Assembly (NCBI GenBank): GCA_024138025.1
Contig: JAMXBD010000404.1
Location: 969,869 to 1,033,868 of the forward strand
From: Combretum micranthum
Taxonomy: Eukaryota > Streptophyta > Magnoliopsida > Myrtales > Combretaceae
Direction: 5' to 3'
DNA: 64,000 nucleotides
The position numbers were made by a program, and so were the translations under genes. Shown piece by piece: positions 1 to 11,880 of this stretch (positions are counted from its first letter, which is position 1; each line of letters opens with the position of its first letter). The notes under the pieces were generated by a model. The model did no database searches. It saw only the letters and a program-made list of their open reading frames with translations, and was not told the DNA's origin.

Positions 1-673
1 GTAAATCTGCAAATATTGATGGTCGTATGAGCCTGTAACCACCCAACCCTTGTTATGGAGGGCATTAAATCCATGCTACACTAGATTTCCGGTTAATCTT
101 GTGTATTTGGTTGATCATGTGATTGTTGCATTACATATGCTTGAATTAAAATGACTTGGTTGTCATATGGAAATGTTATATAGTTAGGAATTATCTCACT
201 AAGCAAGATTTGCTTATACCCTTATAGTTTTCTATTACAATATGATTATCTATGGTTGGCCCCGAGGAGCCCAGTGTGTCAGGTATGAGCTTACGTTACT
301 AGGAGTTTTGGAGGAAGTTTATGTATTTTTAGTTTTGAACATAGACTTCTAGGAAAAATCTCTATAGTAGACGTATGTGATAGATATATTTATTTTGTTA
401 TTAGTATAGTTGATTAAAGACTTTAAGGCGGGGGAATGCCCCTAAGATGATGTACGAACTTATTATGGAATGAAGATCTTATGATTATATATTTAAGTTT
501 AGACTTGCTTTTGCTATCTATTTAAACGTAATACCCCTGTTAGTCTCCTACTATCTTGGAAGCACGCCTTGCATATGATATCGAAGCTCCTGCGTGACTA
601 CGGATTGTCATTCATTACCTTAATATTATATGCGGCGGACTACCACGTTTAGGGTACCCTCTGGGGTGTGATA
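1..673 (+). repeat. Tail of long LTR X (family A), 5' part outside window
   Basis: The right end reads like the 3' end of the family A LTRs: a GGGTACCCT palindrome followed by CTGGGGTGTGATA, where the family consensus ends GTGACA. Shared landmarks further in are a GGGGGAATGCCCC hairpin near 427 and the CACTAAG...CTTATACCC block near 199. After 673 the sequence jumps to the middle of another LTR (Y), so X probably inserted into Y. The target duplication cannot be checked because the left end lies outside the window. No coding sequence is seen. Confidence 0.7.
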
Positions 674-752
674 GCCGGCCCCCTCTCTTTCTCTTCCAAT
701 TTTTTTTATTTTTCACTTATTTAATTAACACAATTTATTTCCCACATTTTCC

Positions 753-760
753 TATAAATA
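753..760 (+). promoter_or_regulatory. TATA box of LTR Y
   Basis: TATAAATA followed by a CT-rich leader. The same box sits at the same relative place in LTRs V, U and R, so this is the likely LTR promoter. Activity is inferred. Confidence 0.55.
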
Positions 761-2312
761 CCCCTTCACACTTTCACTTCTTTCACACTTCTTCATTACT
801 AAAGTTACTCTCTCAAAATTTCTCAAGATTCTCTTCCGAGAAGCTCTCTTTAGTTCATCTCTTTTAGGTAAACTTTCTTCAGGAAATTCCTATGTTCATC
901 TACTTAGTATGAACTTAGTGTGTATTTTCTAAAACCATGAAGGTTAAGAAAGCAACAATAGGTTCATACTTTGTTTTTGTTTATAATCTCAACTCCTTTA
1001 TATTCTTTTATGTTCATTACTATCTAATATATATCTATATAGCTATATATAATATTTAGAGCATATAAACTCATTGTCTTGTAATTTATTTACCTTTCAG
1101 GCAATTTATTTACTTCCTTGTTATTTATTTAATTTCAAGTTGTTTTTAAGACTAGTCTTTCTAATCTTAGACTTGTCCTCATCAAGTCAAAACATTTTCT
1201 TTTTATTTTGGACTAGTCATTTCTTAGTCCCGGGATACCTTGAATAAGCTAAGGTTCCAATACTTGATTTATTTTCTTAATAGCTTATTCTTTCAAATAT
1301 TATGTTCCTTTATGTTTTCATAACTTATGACTCATATTCATGTATGAACATAATGGTTTTGTCTCAACAAAACAAATGAAGAAATATTTTCTAATAAAGA
1401 TTCTTTCTTAGAAACAAAAACAAGTATTTAATGTTTTTCTAAGAACTAAGAAGGCATTTTTTAAAAAAAAAACTTAGAGGAGTTCCTAATAAATTCTTAT
1501 AAACATACATAAAAAGGATTTTTTTTTAGAACAAGGATTTTTTTCAACAACTTCATGTTTTCTTCATATAATAGAAATTCCTTTTCATTAAAATAAGATG
1601 ATCTCAAGAAATCAAGAAGTCATTTTTCTAAATATAGAAGTGTCAAATACTTTCAAAAAGTGTTGGAAGCTAAGTTAGAAAATAAAAATCATTCCTTAGG
1701 AAATTAAGAAGATTATGAAAATAAGATTTAGGAAAAGAAATGAGATACTCATCATAAACAACTTAAAATAATTTTAAAGCAATTACAAGCAATTAAATTT
1801 AGAGAAAGAAATACTCATTTCAAATAACTCAAAATCTTTTCAAATAAAATGGACACTTCAAAAATTCTTAAATTCAAAACCTTTCAAAACTTTACTTTTT
1901 CATAAATTGAGACAACTTCATTTACTTCATACATTTGTTATGAGTCATTACATATATGTTTATACCTTTCAAAAAGATTACAAAAATATTTGGAGAATCT
2001 ATCTCTTCAAGTGAGCTTTTAATAAAAGGAAGAAATCAAGTTTTTGCAAATACGTAATGAATCTGGTCGCTGCCTTTTTGGGACCCAAACGACTTAGTTT
2101 TATGAAAATAAGTTTATAAATGTGTAGATATTTTCGAGTAGGTAGAAAACGATGTATTATTTGCGAAATTCCGAGTTAAAATGAGCAAGTTATGGCCATT
2201 TTAAGTTGCAATTTCCTCTTATACGATTTTACCGCGATTTTAAGAAAAGTTTAGAATCTTCAAGAATAGAAGTTTTATGAAAGACTCATTTTGGGTATTT
2301 CATCTTGTTTAG

Positions 2313-2360
2313 GTAACGAAGGACCCGAGATCGTCTATCCGGAGGACTATTTCGATTAGA
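2313..2360 (+). other. LTR terminal mini-exon, copy in Y
   Basis: After the pyrimidine-rich acceptor CATCTTGTTTAG the 16 codons read GNEGPEIVYPEDYFD-stop, counting the acceptor G as the first base of the Gly codon. The same 45-48 nt frame with an acidic/Tyr tail recurs in other LTRs of the window. Whether it is translated is not known. Confidence 0.5.
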
Positions 2361-3602
2361 TCTACCGATATGGAGTGAGTTATTCCTTTTACTAAGTTAC
2401 ATTTCCTTATTTTGTGCTTGTAATTAGTAGCACTAGCTGTCACGCCCCAAAGGGTACCCTAAACGCGACAGTCCACCACACGCGATACTTAAACTTAAGT
2501 ATGACCACCTTAGTCATCCCATTAGTTTATATATCGAGTGTAAGGTATACTTTCACAACTTTTAGGATCACACTTTGATTCGAGTAGTCTTAAGAAAGCA
2601 TACATAACATTAAGAACAAAAATCACAACAAGATAGATAGTTAAACTTTACAAAAGCCAAGGGGGCATACCCCCGCCAAAAAAATAGGAGTCTACATCAT
2701 TTAGCTCCAATCACATATATCTGAATTTACATTAAAGAGATTTTCCTAGAAGTCCACGCCTATACTAGGTCCCGACTTCCTCAAAAGCTCTTTAATCCAA
2801 TGTAGTAAACCTGCACAAAGTGTCCTCTCGGAACATCCAAAAAAATAGGAACGCTGCAACAAAAACTGTTGGGGTATAAGCTAATGCTTAGTGAGATTCA
2901 TCTTCTTCAAGTAACATGCCCGACCAAGCTAAAATATCTATACAAGCAAGTTATAATTAAGCAACCATATGAATGCACAAGCATATGAGCAACAAGCATA
3001 TGACTTTCCGGTAGTCATAAGTGAATGAATTTGCGTCCTCCATTCGGGGTTTGGGGTAGTTCATAAGTCATGCAACTACAATTCCAAGTTGGTCCATAAG
3101 ACATGCAACCATAGTCCCAATCTTAAGTGGGGTGGTCCATAAGACATGCAACCACAATTTTTAATGTTGGATCATAAGTCATGCAACCATAGTTTCATTA
3201 TTCGAATGGGGTGGTCCATAAGTCATGCGACCCTAGTCCCCTTTCATTAAAGACCCGCTGTCTCCCGAGTACACCTTTGTCCCACCAAAGACATACTCGA
3301 TAATGATATAAGACTCACTACGTGATATGCATGTACAGTTTATTCATATAATCATGACATATTACTTAGATAATTTAAAAGTGACCATACAATTTTCAGA
3401 CATTCCAAATCTATACTAGCTCATGCAAGATTATTACAACAAAGCTTGCCTCGATATACTTATCGTTCATTCATGCAAGTTTAGATCACCATTCAATCAC
3501 AATTTTATCTTTTCCTAAGTCTAATGCCACTACTACTACAAGCACATCCAAGAGCATAATTAATTGAGAAATGAACTCACTTGTCCATGTAGTGAAAATC
3601 CA

Positions 3603-3649
3603 CTAGTCGTAATAGTCCTCGGAAGTGGTAACCCGTCCTCCAATTCACC
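3603..3649 (-). other. LTR terminal mini-exon, frameshifted copy in Z
   Basis: Minus strand. It starts GELEDGLPLP in the family frame, then one base is missing and the tail EDYYD-stop is read in the next frame. It is 47 nt where intact copies have 48. Confidence 0.45.
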
Positions 3650-5310
3650 TAGGTACAAAGAATACCCTCAATGAGCATCTCTTATGAAGTTCTATTAAAC
3701 TTAATAATTTTATTTACTAAGTTCGTCAATTTCCGTCTAGGTTGAATCCTTAACTTAAAAAGGTCATATCTAACTCATTTTAACTCGGATTTAGCTTATA
3801 ATATACCGATTTATACCTACTTCGAAAAGAGCTATCCATTTCTAAAGTTAATTCAAACATTTAAAGTCATTTAAGGGTCGGAAACGTACTGTACAGTAGA
3901 GTTACGAAAATTCCAGATTTTGAGCCTTTGTGAAAAATTTCCATATCTACTCTATTTAACTACTTAGACCAATTTATTTTAGTCCTAAGCTTGCAAGGAG
4001 ATTCTCAAAACAAAATTAAGAGATTACATACTCATCTAATCCCAAACATAATGTTCAAAAGAAACTCCTAAGAATCCATTTTCATAAACCGAAATTTACA
4101 AGTTGAAACTCATTGTTTGTTTTGAGTAATTACTTCGCTAAAACTTACTTAGCTCAATGAAAATAATTTTCCAATATTATATATCATCAAAGCATTCCAT
4201 TTTCAATATAAAATACTTGTTTTGAGATCAAAAAGAAGGTTTTCAAAATTGATCTCCCCATAATTACGAATTTCCTCTTTGAAGTTTACAATGAATACAA
4301 GAACTAAATTTTGTCTTTTACAAAACACTTGATTTAAGCTATACCTTTTAGGAAAACTCATTTAAACTTATGAAAATTCATTCCTTAAGATATCTATACC
4401 AAGAGCCCCTCATATTTTTGTCTAAATCTTCATTTTAAAGTTAAATGATGGGTTCCAAAAATAGGTCTTGGTCTTGATCCGAATTTTCATAAATTTATTT
4501 TGGACATATCTCTTGAGAAAATTCATCAAAACTCATGAAAAACAACCCATTACATATTATATCCTAAGAACCCTTCATTTCTTGAATAAAATCCTCATTT
4601 TTGAGTTGGAAAACATGTTTTTATTTTGGGTCTTTGTCTTGATCTGAAAATGAAATTTTTGTTTTTGAAAATAAACTTTGAAAATCAACTTTGATTCTTG
4701 TAAGATGAAGCCTTGATGATATACATCCATCAAACCTTCATTTTCTTAACAAAAGCTTCTATTTTAAGACTTGAAAGAGGGTTTTTAAAATAGGGCATTG
4801 ACAAGTTACGAATTTTTCTTTTTCATTCCAACTTGAATCTAAGATCTACTCAATATATAACCATGAAAGCATAAGAAAAACTTAGTAGTAGGCCTTAAAC
4901 TTCTAGATCTACACATAAACATAACTAAAGCTTGATAAAACTCTAGATCTACAAGCTATCACAAAAACAAGAAGATAAACAAGCCTTCCATATAACAAAA
5001 ATACTAAGAACAAAAGAGATCATCATCTAGAGGAGTGTTTCACTTCTTGGCATCATCATCCATAGCCTTTTAAGCTTGTGGAATGTCCTTTGATGCATGA
5101 AACATCCATGGTATCATCCTAGAACATCTTATAAGAGCAAAAAGGGAAAGATTACCTCAAATAATTGCAAGAAATATATGTGGAAGCAAGAAAGAAAAAT
5201 GGGGACAGCTTGTTTGTGAAGAAGACAAGCCAAAAAGAAGAGAAAAGAGAGGGAAAAGAGAGAGGAAAAATCTAGGGTTTGTAAAGATGAAAGAGAGAGA
5301 GAATAAGATG

Positions 5311-5318
5311 TTTAAATA
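5311..5318 (-). promoter_or_regulatory. TATA-like box of LTR Z
   Basis: Minus-strand TATTTAAA, about 840 bp inside the LTR start, followed by a CT-rich leader. LTR S has TATTTAAT at the equivalent place. Confidence 0.45.
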
Positions 5319-6157
5319 GAGATAATTGTGTGTTAAATAAATTTTAAAAAAAAATGAAACCATCAGCTGCATGGAGGGGGGCTGGCGTGAATTGTATGGT
5401 GTGGGGGAGTGTGTGTAGTTTGATTCTAATTTGTATTTTTGAAAGTGTAACAAGTTGCATCCATTTCTAACTTAAAATAGACTTTAAAATATCAAATAAA
5501 TAATTAAAAATAATGAAAAGTGGCTAATTTTATGGGGAATGGGCAGCTGCAATTTTGGGAAATGGAAGTGTAAGAAAAAGCAAAAGAAGACATAATAATG
5601 TGTAGTAATGATAATGTATGTGTACTTGTGATAAAGTGGCTTTTTGAATAAGAAAATATATAAAATAAATTAGGAAAAATATTTTTATTTTAGTGGCAGA
5701 ATTTTTATGATTTAAATAAAATAATCAATTAAATTATTTTTAGAAATTTAATAATTTAGTTACCGATAAGAGTAAAATAAGCTTATATGAGCTATAACTG
5801 ATATTTTTAGAATCCGAAAAATTCTAATCTTGATATTTTTGAAATACTTATAAAAATACGAGTCTAAAAATATTAAAGATATATTTTTAATCTTTCGAGC
5901 CCCGGGACACACTTTCCAAAGCTGTATCCAAACGGGTTCGAAATAAGCCGAAAATGAACCAATATGATATTTTTAATAAATCAAATATTATTACAGACTA
6001 TTCTAAACACTTTAATTATTTTTCGACTCCTCGATTTGCGAACTCGGGTTTTCAGGATTTAGACTGTAGGGTTTTACTCATGATCGGTTGACCTAAGGTC
6101 TCCGGTAGACTTTCCAACTTAAGGTTTAGGGCTTAGAAAACAGGGGTTTACACTAGC

Positions 6158-7113
6158 AATTAAGAAAAAGATAAAATGGATAATTATTGTGTGACTTGGT
6201 ATTATGAATGATTGAATACAAGTTAAGAATATCGGAAGTTGGTTTGATAAATAAATTGTGATTCTTGTTTTGATATGATGAAAATTGTGTTGATCGCCTT
6301 TAACTTGAACTAAATATTTATGGTGAAAATTATATTGAAATCAATTCATGCATATCATTCACATGAGTCACATTTGTTCATTACTATTCTTCGTGTGGGG
6401 AAACGAGGAAATGGTAATGGTGGCTGGTAGGAGCCGGAAAGTCTACAGGGTAAGCAGGAGCCAGTAAATCTGCGTATATTGATGGTCGTATGGGCTTGTA
6501 ACCTCCCAACCCTTGTCATGGAGGGCGTTAAATCCATGCTACACTTGATTTCCGGTTAATCATGTGTATCTTGCTTATTCATATGATTTGTGCATTTTCA
6601 TATGTTTTGATTAAAATACTTGTATGAATTATGAAAATGTCTTATAGATGGAATTATCTCACTAAGCTAGTTTTGCTTATACCCTTATAGCTTTTCGTTA
6701 CAATACGATTACCTTTGGTTGGCCCCAAGGAGCCCTGTTTGCCAGGTACGAGTATAAGCTACTAGGAGTTTTTGGGAGAAGCTTTATATATTTAAGTTTT
6801 GAACATAACTTCTAGGAAAATCTCTATAGTAGGCTTATGTTATAGTTGTTATTATTTTGGAAGACTATTAAAGCGGGGGAATGCCCCTAAGATGATGTAA
6901 GGATATTCTTTATGAAAATCTTATGATTATTATATAAGTTCTTGCTTGCTTTTATTATCTGCTTAAACATAATACCCCTGTGAGTCTCCTACTATCTTGG
7001 AAGCACGCCTTGCATACGATATCGAAGCTCCTGCATGACTAAGGTTGTCATTCATTAGCTTTAATATTATATGCGGTGGACTGCCACGTTTAGGGTACTC
7101 TCTGGAGCGTGAC
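6158..7113 (+). repeat. Long LTR Y (family A), 3' end
   Basis: Continuation of LTR Y after the Z insertion. The join point matches uninterrupted relatives near 41096 and 51366, where a run like CACTAGAAGTAGGAAAAAGAT is continuous. It contains the TATACCC block near 6680, the GGGGGAATGCCCC hairpin near 6876 and the terminal palindrome, and ends GAGCGTGACA at 7113. The single-copy-like duplicated segment begins immediately to its right. Confidence 0.8.
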
Positions 7114-7262
7114 ATTCGACATTCTATATTATTATTATTATTAACAAGAAGTCCAAAGACCGATTCAAAATCAGCATGGGACCCACCTTGTCAAGCGGGT
7201 TTCAAGCCAAAAATTGGCCTATAAGATAGGTTTTCTTAGAATAGGAATTTGGAAGGTATTGT

Positions 7263-8065
7263 TAGGTTTGGGTAAAAAAACCAAGCGTTCATGACAACTG
7301 AACTAAAATCGAAAAACCAATACAAAAAAAAGGGTCCATTGGTCCATCGGTTTCGATTTAGCGTTGGATTTTTTAAATTTTTTTTTTGTTTTGATTTTCG
7401 GTTTCAATTTATAGAATTAAAAACCGACGGTTTCAATTAACCATTCTGTATTTATATATATAATTTATAATATACTTATATTATTATTTTATTAAAAATA
7501 TAAATAGTTGGATATTATAACCTGTTAAGCATACTTGTATTGAGTTAAATACATCCTCTTTTGGTTTCAGATGGAACCAAATTGATAAAAAATATATATA
7601 TATGTTAATAATATCCAAATTGACAAAAATATTTGTACAAACCAATTGTATAATGAGCTAGGAAGGTGTTGGTGAACTTGTATCTCTTTTTCATAAAGAT
7701 TTGTTAATTATATTATTTAATGGAAGGAGGGAGTATATAGTATAGATAAATACGAGATCCTGCCAAGGAAATTTAAGATTAAAATAATTTATAATATACT
7801 TATATAATTATTTTTTAAAAATATAAATAGTTTGATATTGAAGGTTTTAAACCCTAAATTTTATTTCATTCTCCGCAAACGGCATCATTATGTTAAATAG
7901 CTAAAAACCAAAAATCGAAGAAATTAACTGGAAAAAATGATTAGCCATTAAGGTGGTTAACCATTTATAATGGATTGGTTTATGATTAAAATATTAAAAA
8001 TTATCATTACGATTAGGTTAAAAAAAATAGCGTTATGGGCCAGTAACCGAACCGTGAACACCCTA
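7263..8065. mobile_element. hAT-like non-autonomous element, left copy
   Basis: 803 bp bounded by an exact 8-bp target duplication GGTATTGT (7255-7262 and 8066-8073), the size typical of hAT transposons. The right end is GAACACCCTA, the inverse of a TAGGGTGTTC terminus, and sub-terminal AACCGAACCG motifs are typical of plant hAT miniature elements. The left ~180 bp differs a lot from the right copy, while the rest is nearly identical. No transposase is present, and the open frames inside are chance frames in AT-rich DNA. Confidence 0.8.
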
Positions 8066-8626
8066 GGTATTGTCATGAATTTCCTCACAAGATTATTTAG
8101 AATTGTTAAAATTGTTTTGCAAACCTTCCGCATCCAAATCATGTTTATCCATAAACATCGAGTTGGAACATTAATGATTTGATTAAAGCAATAGGTCGTA
8201 ACAACCGTCAATAATTTTACGGAATCAGGTAAACAGAAGTTTCATATTGATATAGATACAATGATTTTCTACATTCTATGATTTAAATCGAGCTAATAAT
8301 TCATCAAAATCAATTAATTTATATGCTTTTGGATATTTCAGATTTTAGATTGGCCTAAGGTGTGGTTTTTAATTGGAAGTTGAGTACTACTGAGTGAATG
8401 TGTATCTATAAAATTTCCCCACTTGAGACGCCAATTAAATGATTATAATGATCATGATAATTCAGTTAAAAGAAATTTTTTATTTTTTATTAAATGAAAA
8501 AATTGATTGTTTTTGCATTAATGAACTTAAAATAAAACATTGGGCAAATGACAAAAATAAAAATAATAATGAGAAAGCCAAAGGCATCGAGAGGAAATAG
8601 GTAACAAGTATACGTCTATTTCTTCA

Positions 8627-8785
8627 TCAAATATGTTTCTGTTTGCATAAACAGAAACATGGTCCCGAGGTTCTATTGTAGCAGGAGGCGCTAAGAAACT
8701 TAAGACCCCAGGATTGCCCGGCAGTGTAGGCAATTGTCATCGCCATGATTATGGACACGCCAAACATGATCCAAAACTTGCTCAT
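8627..8785 (-). pseudogene. Defensin-like peptide gene, deleted copy
   Basis: Left-copy partner of the gene at 20139-20354. The first ATG of the partner is GTG here, so the frame would start at the second Met (MSKFWIMFG...). It keeps the hydrophobic signal peptide but has lost about 60 nt that encode the first three of six cysteines. A single extra T shortly after puts the reading back in the ancestral frame, giving a 52-residue open frame that retains the CYN and GPCFC cysteines and runs past the old stop because the following ~80 bp are also missing. Without the CxxxC half it cannot make the usual cysteine-stabilised fold, so I call it a pseudogene. A secreted remnant remains possible. Confidence 0.65.
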
Positions 8786-9615
8786 ATTCGTCTCCACGAT
8801 GCAGATCTCCTGGCTCAGGAATTTTTTTTTTTTTTGGCAAGATGGTTATTAGTTTATGGTGTCTCATCAGTGCCTTCAGTTTATTGTTATTAATAGAGAA
8901 AGATGCTAAGGTAGCTTTTATGAGAAAAGATTATCATTGGATCTATTTTCCTTATGTGATCCCAAGTGAATCTGGCTTAATAAGGGATATATTTTTAGGA
9001 TTTTATGAACCTGAATAGTAAAATATAGGGATAGAATTAATATTAATTGAGGTGCACTAATATTGAAACAAGCTGGTTTCGCATACTGAGCACATTTGTT
9101 TGAGTAATCCTGGAAAGTTAAAAGGACGGGTATAGCACATGATTCATAATAACAAAATTCACCATTGAATCAATTGATAAAAAGAAAATTCTCATCATTG
9201 AGGGGTCAGTATCCAATAATAATGTCCATCAGTACAGATTTATCTATTGACTAACTTACTATAATACTTCAATGTTAATAATCTAGTGGTATTGATATGG
9301 GTTTTGTAAGTGGGTGGACTATATGAAACAAATTGACAACCTAATAAATTAGTAAATAATAAATCAGAAAACTAAAATATGGAAATTAATCAACAAAAAT
9401 AAAAAAAGAAGAAACTTATCAAGGAAATAAATATAGAAAATTAAAACGAACATAAAGTAGCTCATGTCGACCTGGTCCGGGTACATCTAATGGCTGGCCT
9501 CCTAGTGGCCTCTCCCTATTTAACGACACTCTAGTCATCCTCCTTATCTTTCAGATGGTTGTGTTGCCGAGCACAATTAAAACGATTGATGTTGGTGTGA
9601 GTGCATGAGGATTTA
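8786..9615. other. Flank of the duplicated unit, no gene seen
   Basis: AT-rich sequence parallel to 20355-21190 of the right copy, including a 12-T run near 8822 where the right copy has 19 T. Nothing codes here. Confidence 0.6.
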
Positions 9616-10281
9616 GGAGTGTTAACGGATGGGTTAATCGGTTTATAATCATATTTTTTTAATTTAATCGTAACGATCGATTTTTAATATCTCGATTCAT
9701 AATCGGTTCATTATAAATAACTGTTTTGTTCAGTTAATTTTTTTAGTTTTTAGTTTTTAACCATTTAACATAATAGTTTCAATATATCAAATTGATAATT
9801 TCAACAAACCTTATTTTTAACTTCTATCATAAAGTTTTTCTTTAAATTAATTTGAATATATTATAAGAGCTAAAAAAAAGAAAATCAAATTAAGAAAAAT
9901 AGGAAAAACAAACCTTTAATGTATCATCATCAACAAAAATCAAATCAAAACAATTACTGCGTTAACTCCCATCAAATATAGGACAAACATACTTTAATTA
10001 AAATCTAAGAAAAATTAACATATGTAAATTATACCTATATATATATATATATTTTAAAAAAATAATTATATGTTTATGTGAATTACATATAATATTTATA
10101 AATATTAAAAATGATTAACTATTATTACCCATCAGTTTTTTGTGGTTACAAATCGAAATTAAAACTAAAAACCAAAAAATATAAAAACCAAAACTAATGC
10201 ATCGATTAACTATATTTTTAAAACTAATTTTCCAATTCGAATTCAATTTTTCGATTTTACCGGTTTTTTTCACACCACGCT
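9616..10281. mobile_element. hAT-like insertion unique to the left copy
   Basis: About 665 bp absent from the right copy. It is flanked by GGATTTA on both sides (9609-9615 and 10282-10288), and the eighth base differs. The left terminus is GGAGTGTTAACGG with AATCGGTT sub-terminal motifs, and the right end carries CCGGTTTTTTTCACACC. It is AT-rich with no transposase. The exact ends are uncertain by a few bases. Confidence 0.6.
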
Positions 10282-10608
10282 GGATTTATGTTGATGGTGT
10301 GTGCCTGTGTCGATGGTTCGCGCGAGGATTCATGTTGGTGTTGCACGCGTGTAACTCTTTCATATTTTCACGCCCCTTTTGTTTCGACTACAAATCTAAT
10401 ATTAATAACTTTAGCCATTTAATTTAGGATCTCTATTCAAATAAATGACAAAAATTACTCTTGCTTCGTGTATAGCTATAAATGCGATGTCATTTTTAGC
10501 CTTAATGAGAAAAAGGATTTGCATATCGTAATCGCACTATAGAACATAGGTATAGTAGCTCCATGAAATCATATGCTCTTGATTGCTTTTATCAAGTAAT
10601 AAAATATC

Positions 10609-10952
10609 TTATATGGATGTATATATTGGAAGGCAATATCAAAGAAAGAAATCAACAATATTGAATGCAAACTGATTAGTGAGATTGCAATCAAAGCTTA
10701 CCCAATTAAATGTTTTATTTTGTTTCCTTTTTTGTTTTATTTTTACATCTAAGATCCTAAAAGAGAACCTATAATTTAAGGATCTACTTTCCATTGTTGT
10801 TAACTTTGTATTGTTAGCTGCCTATAAAAAGGAGGCCTTTACTATTAGATAAAAGGATAAGCAAATTTCGTTCTAAAAAAATTAGCTCCAGGAAGGGGCT
10901 CTATCAAAGGTGAGTCTGCTTTCACTATTTCATCATAGCTTCAAAGAAAAAT
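10609..10952 (+). repeat. Leader/LTR remnant of Ty3/gypsy element G1
   Basis: Sequence between the end of the duplicated unit and the G1 gag. It contains GCCTATAAAAAGGAGGCC (TATA box 10823-10830) followed by an untranslated leader. I cannot fix the LTR ends or a primer binding site. Confidence 0.4.
10823..10830 (+). promoter_or_regulatory. TATA box before G1 gag
   Basis: TATAAAAA about 140 bp upstream of the first gag ATG. It is the likely promoter of the ancestral element. Confidence 0.45.
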
Positions 10953-11880
10953 TTGTTCGCCTCCAAACCCATGACTAGATCCTATGCTAAGGAACATAAC
11001 ATCTTGATGTCAAAGCCAAGTGTCATGGATGATGCAAATCATTTAGCAGCTAAGTTGGGTGTTTTTATGGAACATATGGCGTCACGGCAGCAGGCGTTGG
11101 AAGAACAAATGACAGATCTATCAATGTTGATCAAAGAAAAAGGAAAGAGACTTGCCAAATATATAGAAGAGGGGCAAGATAGTGGCATTCATGCCAAGAG
11201 CATCGGTTCGGGTTGAAGAGATAAATTTTAATCGCAATGGCGAGGATCTATGGTACCTTCGTACTCCAAGATGGAATTTCCTACTTATGATGGCACATAT
11301 GATCTTTTGGGGTGGCTGAAATGATGCGAGAAATTCTTTGCCAATCAAAAGACTACTGAAGATGATAAGGTAGGCCTAGCTGTATTCCATCTTTTGGGTA
11401 AGGCACATCTTTGGTTTGATCAAGTAGAACAAAAGGAGACTGATATGACTTGGGGACGATTTAAGGAGCACTGCCATGTGAGATTTAGGCCACCTATGAG
11501 TAATAACCCTTTGGGAGAATTAGCCAATTTCAAACAAACCAGATTTATCGAAGAATATCAACGCCAATTCCAGACGTTATTGGTTAAAACTTATGACCTT
11601 AAACCACCCCAACAAGTGCATCTTTTTACAGTAGGATTGAAAGAAGAACTTAGAATTGATATTGAATTGTAGCAGCTAGGTAATCTTGCTATTGCTATGA
11701 ATATGGCTAGAACATTAAAGCGTAAACAAAAGGTTTCACAGGGATCCTTAACCTCACGAACCAACATCACCTGGTCCACTCTCAAATCCAGCAACAATGA
11801 ATCTGTCATTTCCACTAATAAGAGCTTCGTTGCCAAGGAAGGGGCACAAATAGCAAAACTAGTGGGAGCAACAATAGAGT
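10953..11880 (+). pseudogene. gag: Ty3/gypsy G1 gag, broken
   Basis: Capsid-like protein of a Ty3/gypsy retrotransposon. It opens MTRSYAKEH... at 10970, with an acidic N-terminal helix region, then FPTYDG, the F..LLGKAHLWFDQ block and W..FKEHCHVRF, and the QTLL/GLKEELR region, which is the usual order of plant gypsy gag. There are in-frame stops (for example near 11215, 11320 and 11670) and frame changes, so it cannot make a full protein. It continues into a zinc-knuckle remnant and protease. It sits between the two copies of the segmental duplication. Confidence 0.8.

Larger units (their letters stand above)
674..2437 (+). repeat. Long LTR Y (family A), middle part
   Basis: Plus-strand LTR body containing, in order, a TATA box (753-760), a pyrimidine-rich leader, a likely splice donor TTTTAG/GTAAAC near 867, an AT-rich intron-like stretch, the ~90-bp conserved box (2123-2214) and the terminal mini-exon (2313-2360). 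It is interrupted at 2438 by solo LTR Z and resumes at 6158. The stretch 890-1290 matches, in reverse, the LTRs at 35840-39480 and 45030-49773, including the ATGAAGGTTAAGAAAGCAAC block near 937. Confidence 0.75.
2438..6152 (-). mobile_element. Solo LTR Z (family A), 3.7 kb
   Basis: On the minus strand it begins TGTAAACCCCTG (ending at 6152) and finishes GGGGCGTGACA (at 2438), so it has TG...CA ends. It is flanked by an exact 5-bp target duplication CTAGC (2433-2437 and 6153-6157). No gag or pol is present, so it is a solo LTR left by LTR-LTR recombination. Internal landmarks on the minus strand are a U3 conserved block (5765-5945), a TATTTAAA box (5311-5318), a leader exon ending near 5155, degenerate ~165-bp tandem repeats (about 4400-4800), the conserved box (3742-3842) and a frameshifted mini-exon (3603-3649). 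It lies inside LTR Y. Confidence 0.88.
7118..10608. repeat. Segmental duplication, left copy
   Basis: Aligns in direct orientation with 18578-21501. The shared order is (ATT)n-AACAAGTCCAAAG, a hAT-like element, a defensin-like gene, AT-rich flank, and a GTGTGTGTAACTC / TTCGAC block. Differences in this copy are a ~60-bp deletion in the peptide gene, loss of the ~80 bp beyond its stop, and an extra ~665-bp insertion at 9616-10281. Both copies lie left of the G6PD gene, and the right copy ends about 300 bp from its stop codon. Confidence 0.88.

Noticed and set aside
2438..7113. A DNA transposon with ~100-bp terminal inverted repeats (TGTCACGCCCC...GGAGCGTGACA)
   Set aside because: The inverted ends belong to two different LTRs in opposite orientation (Z and Y). 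The CTAGC duplication closes at 6157, not at 7113.
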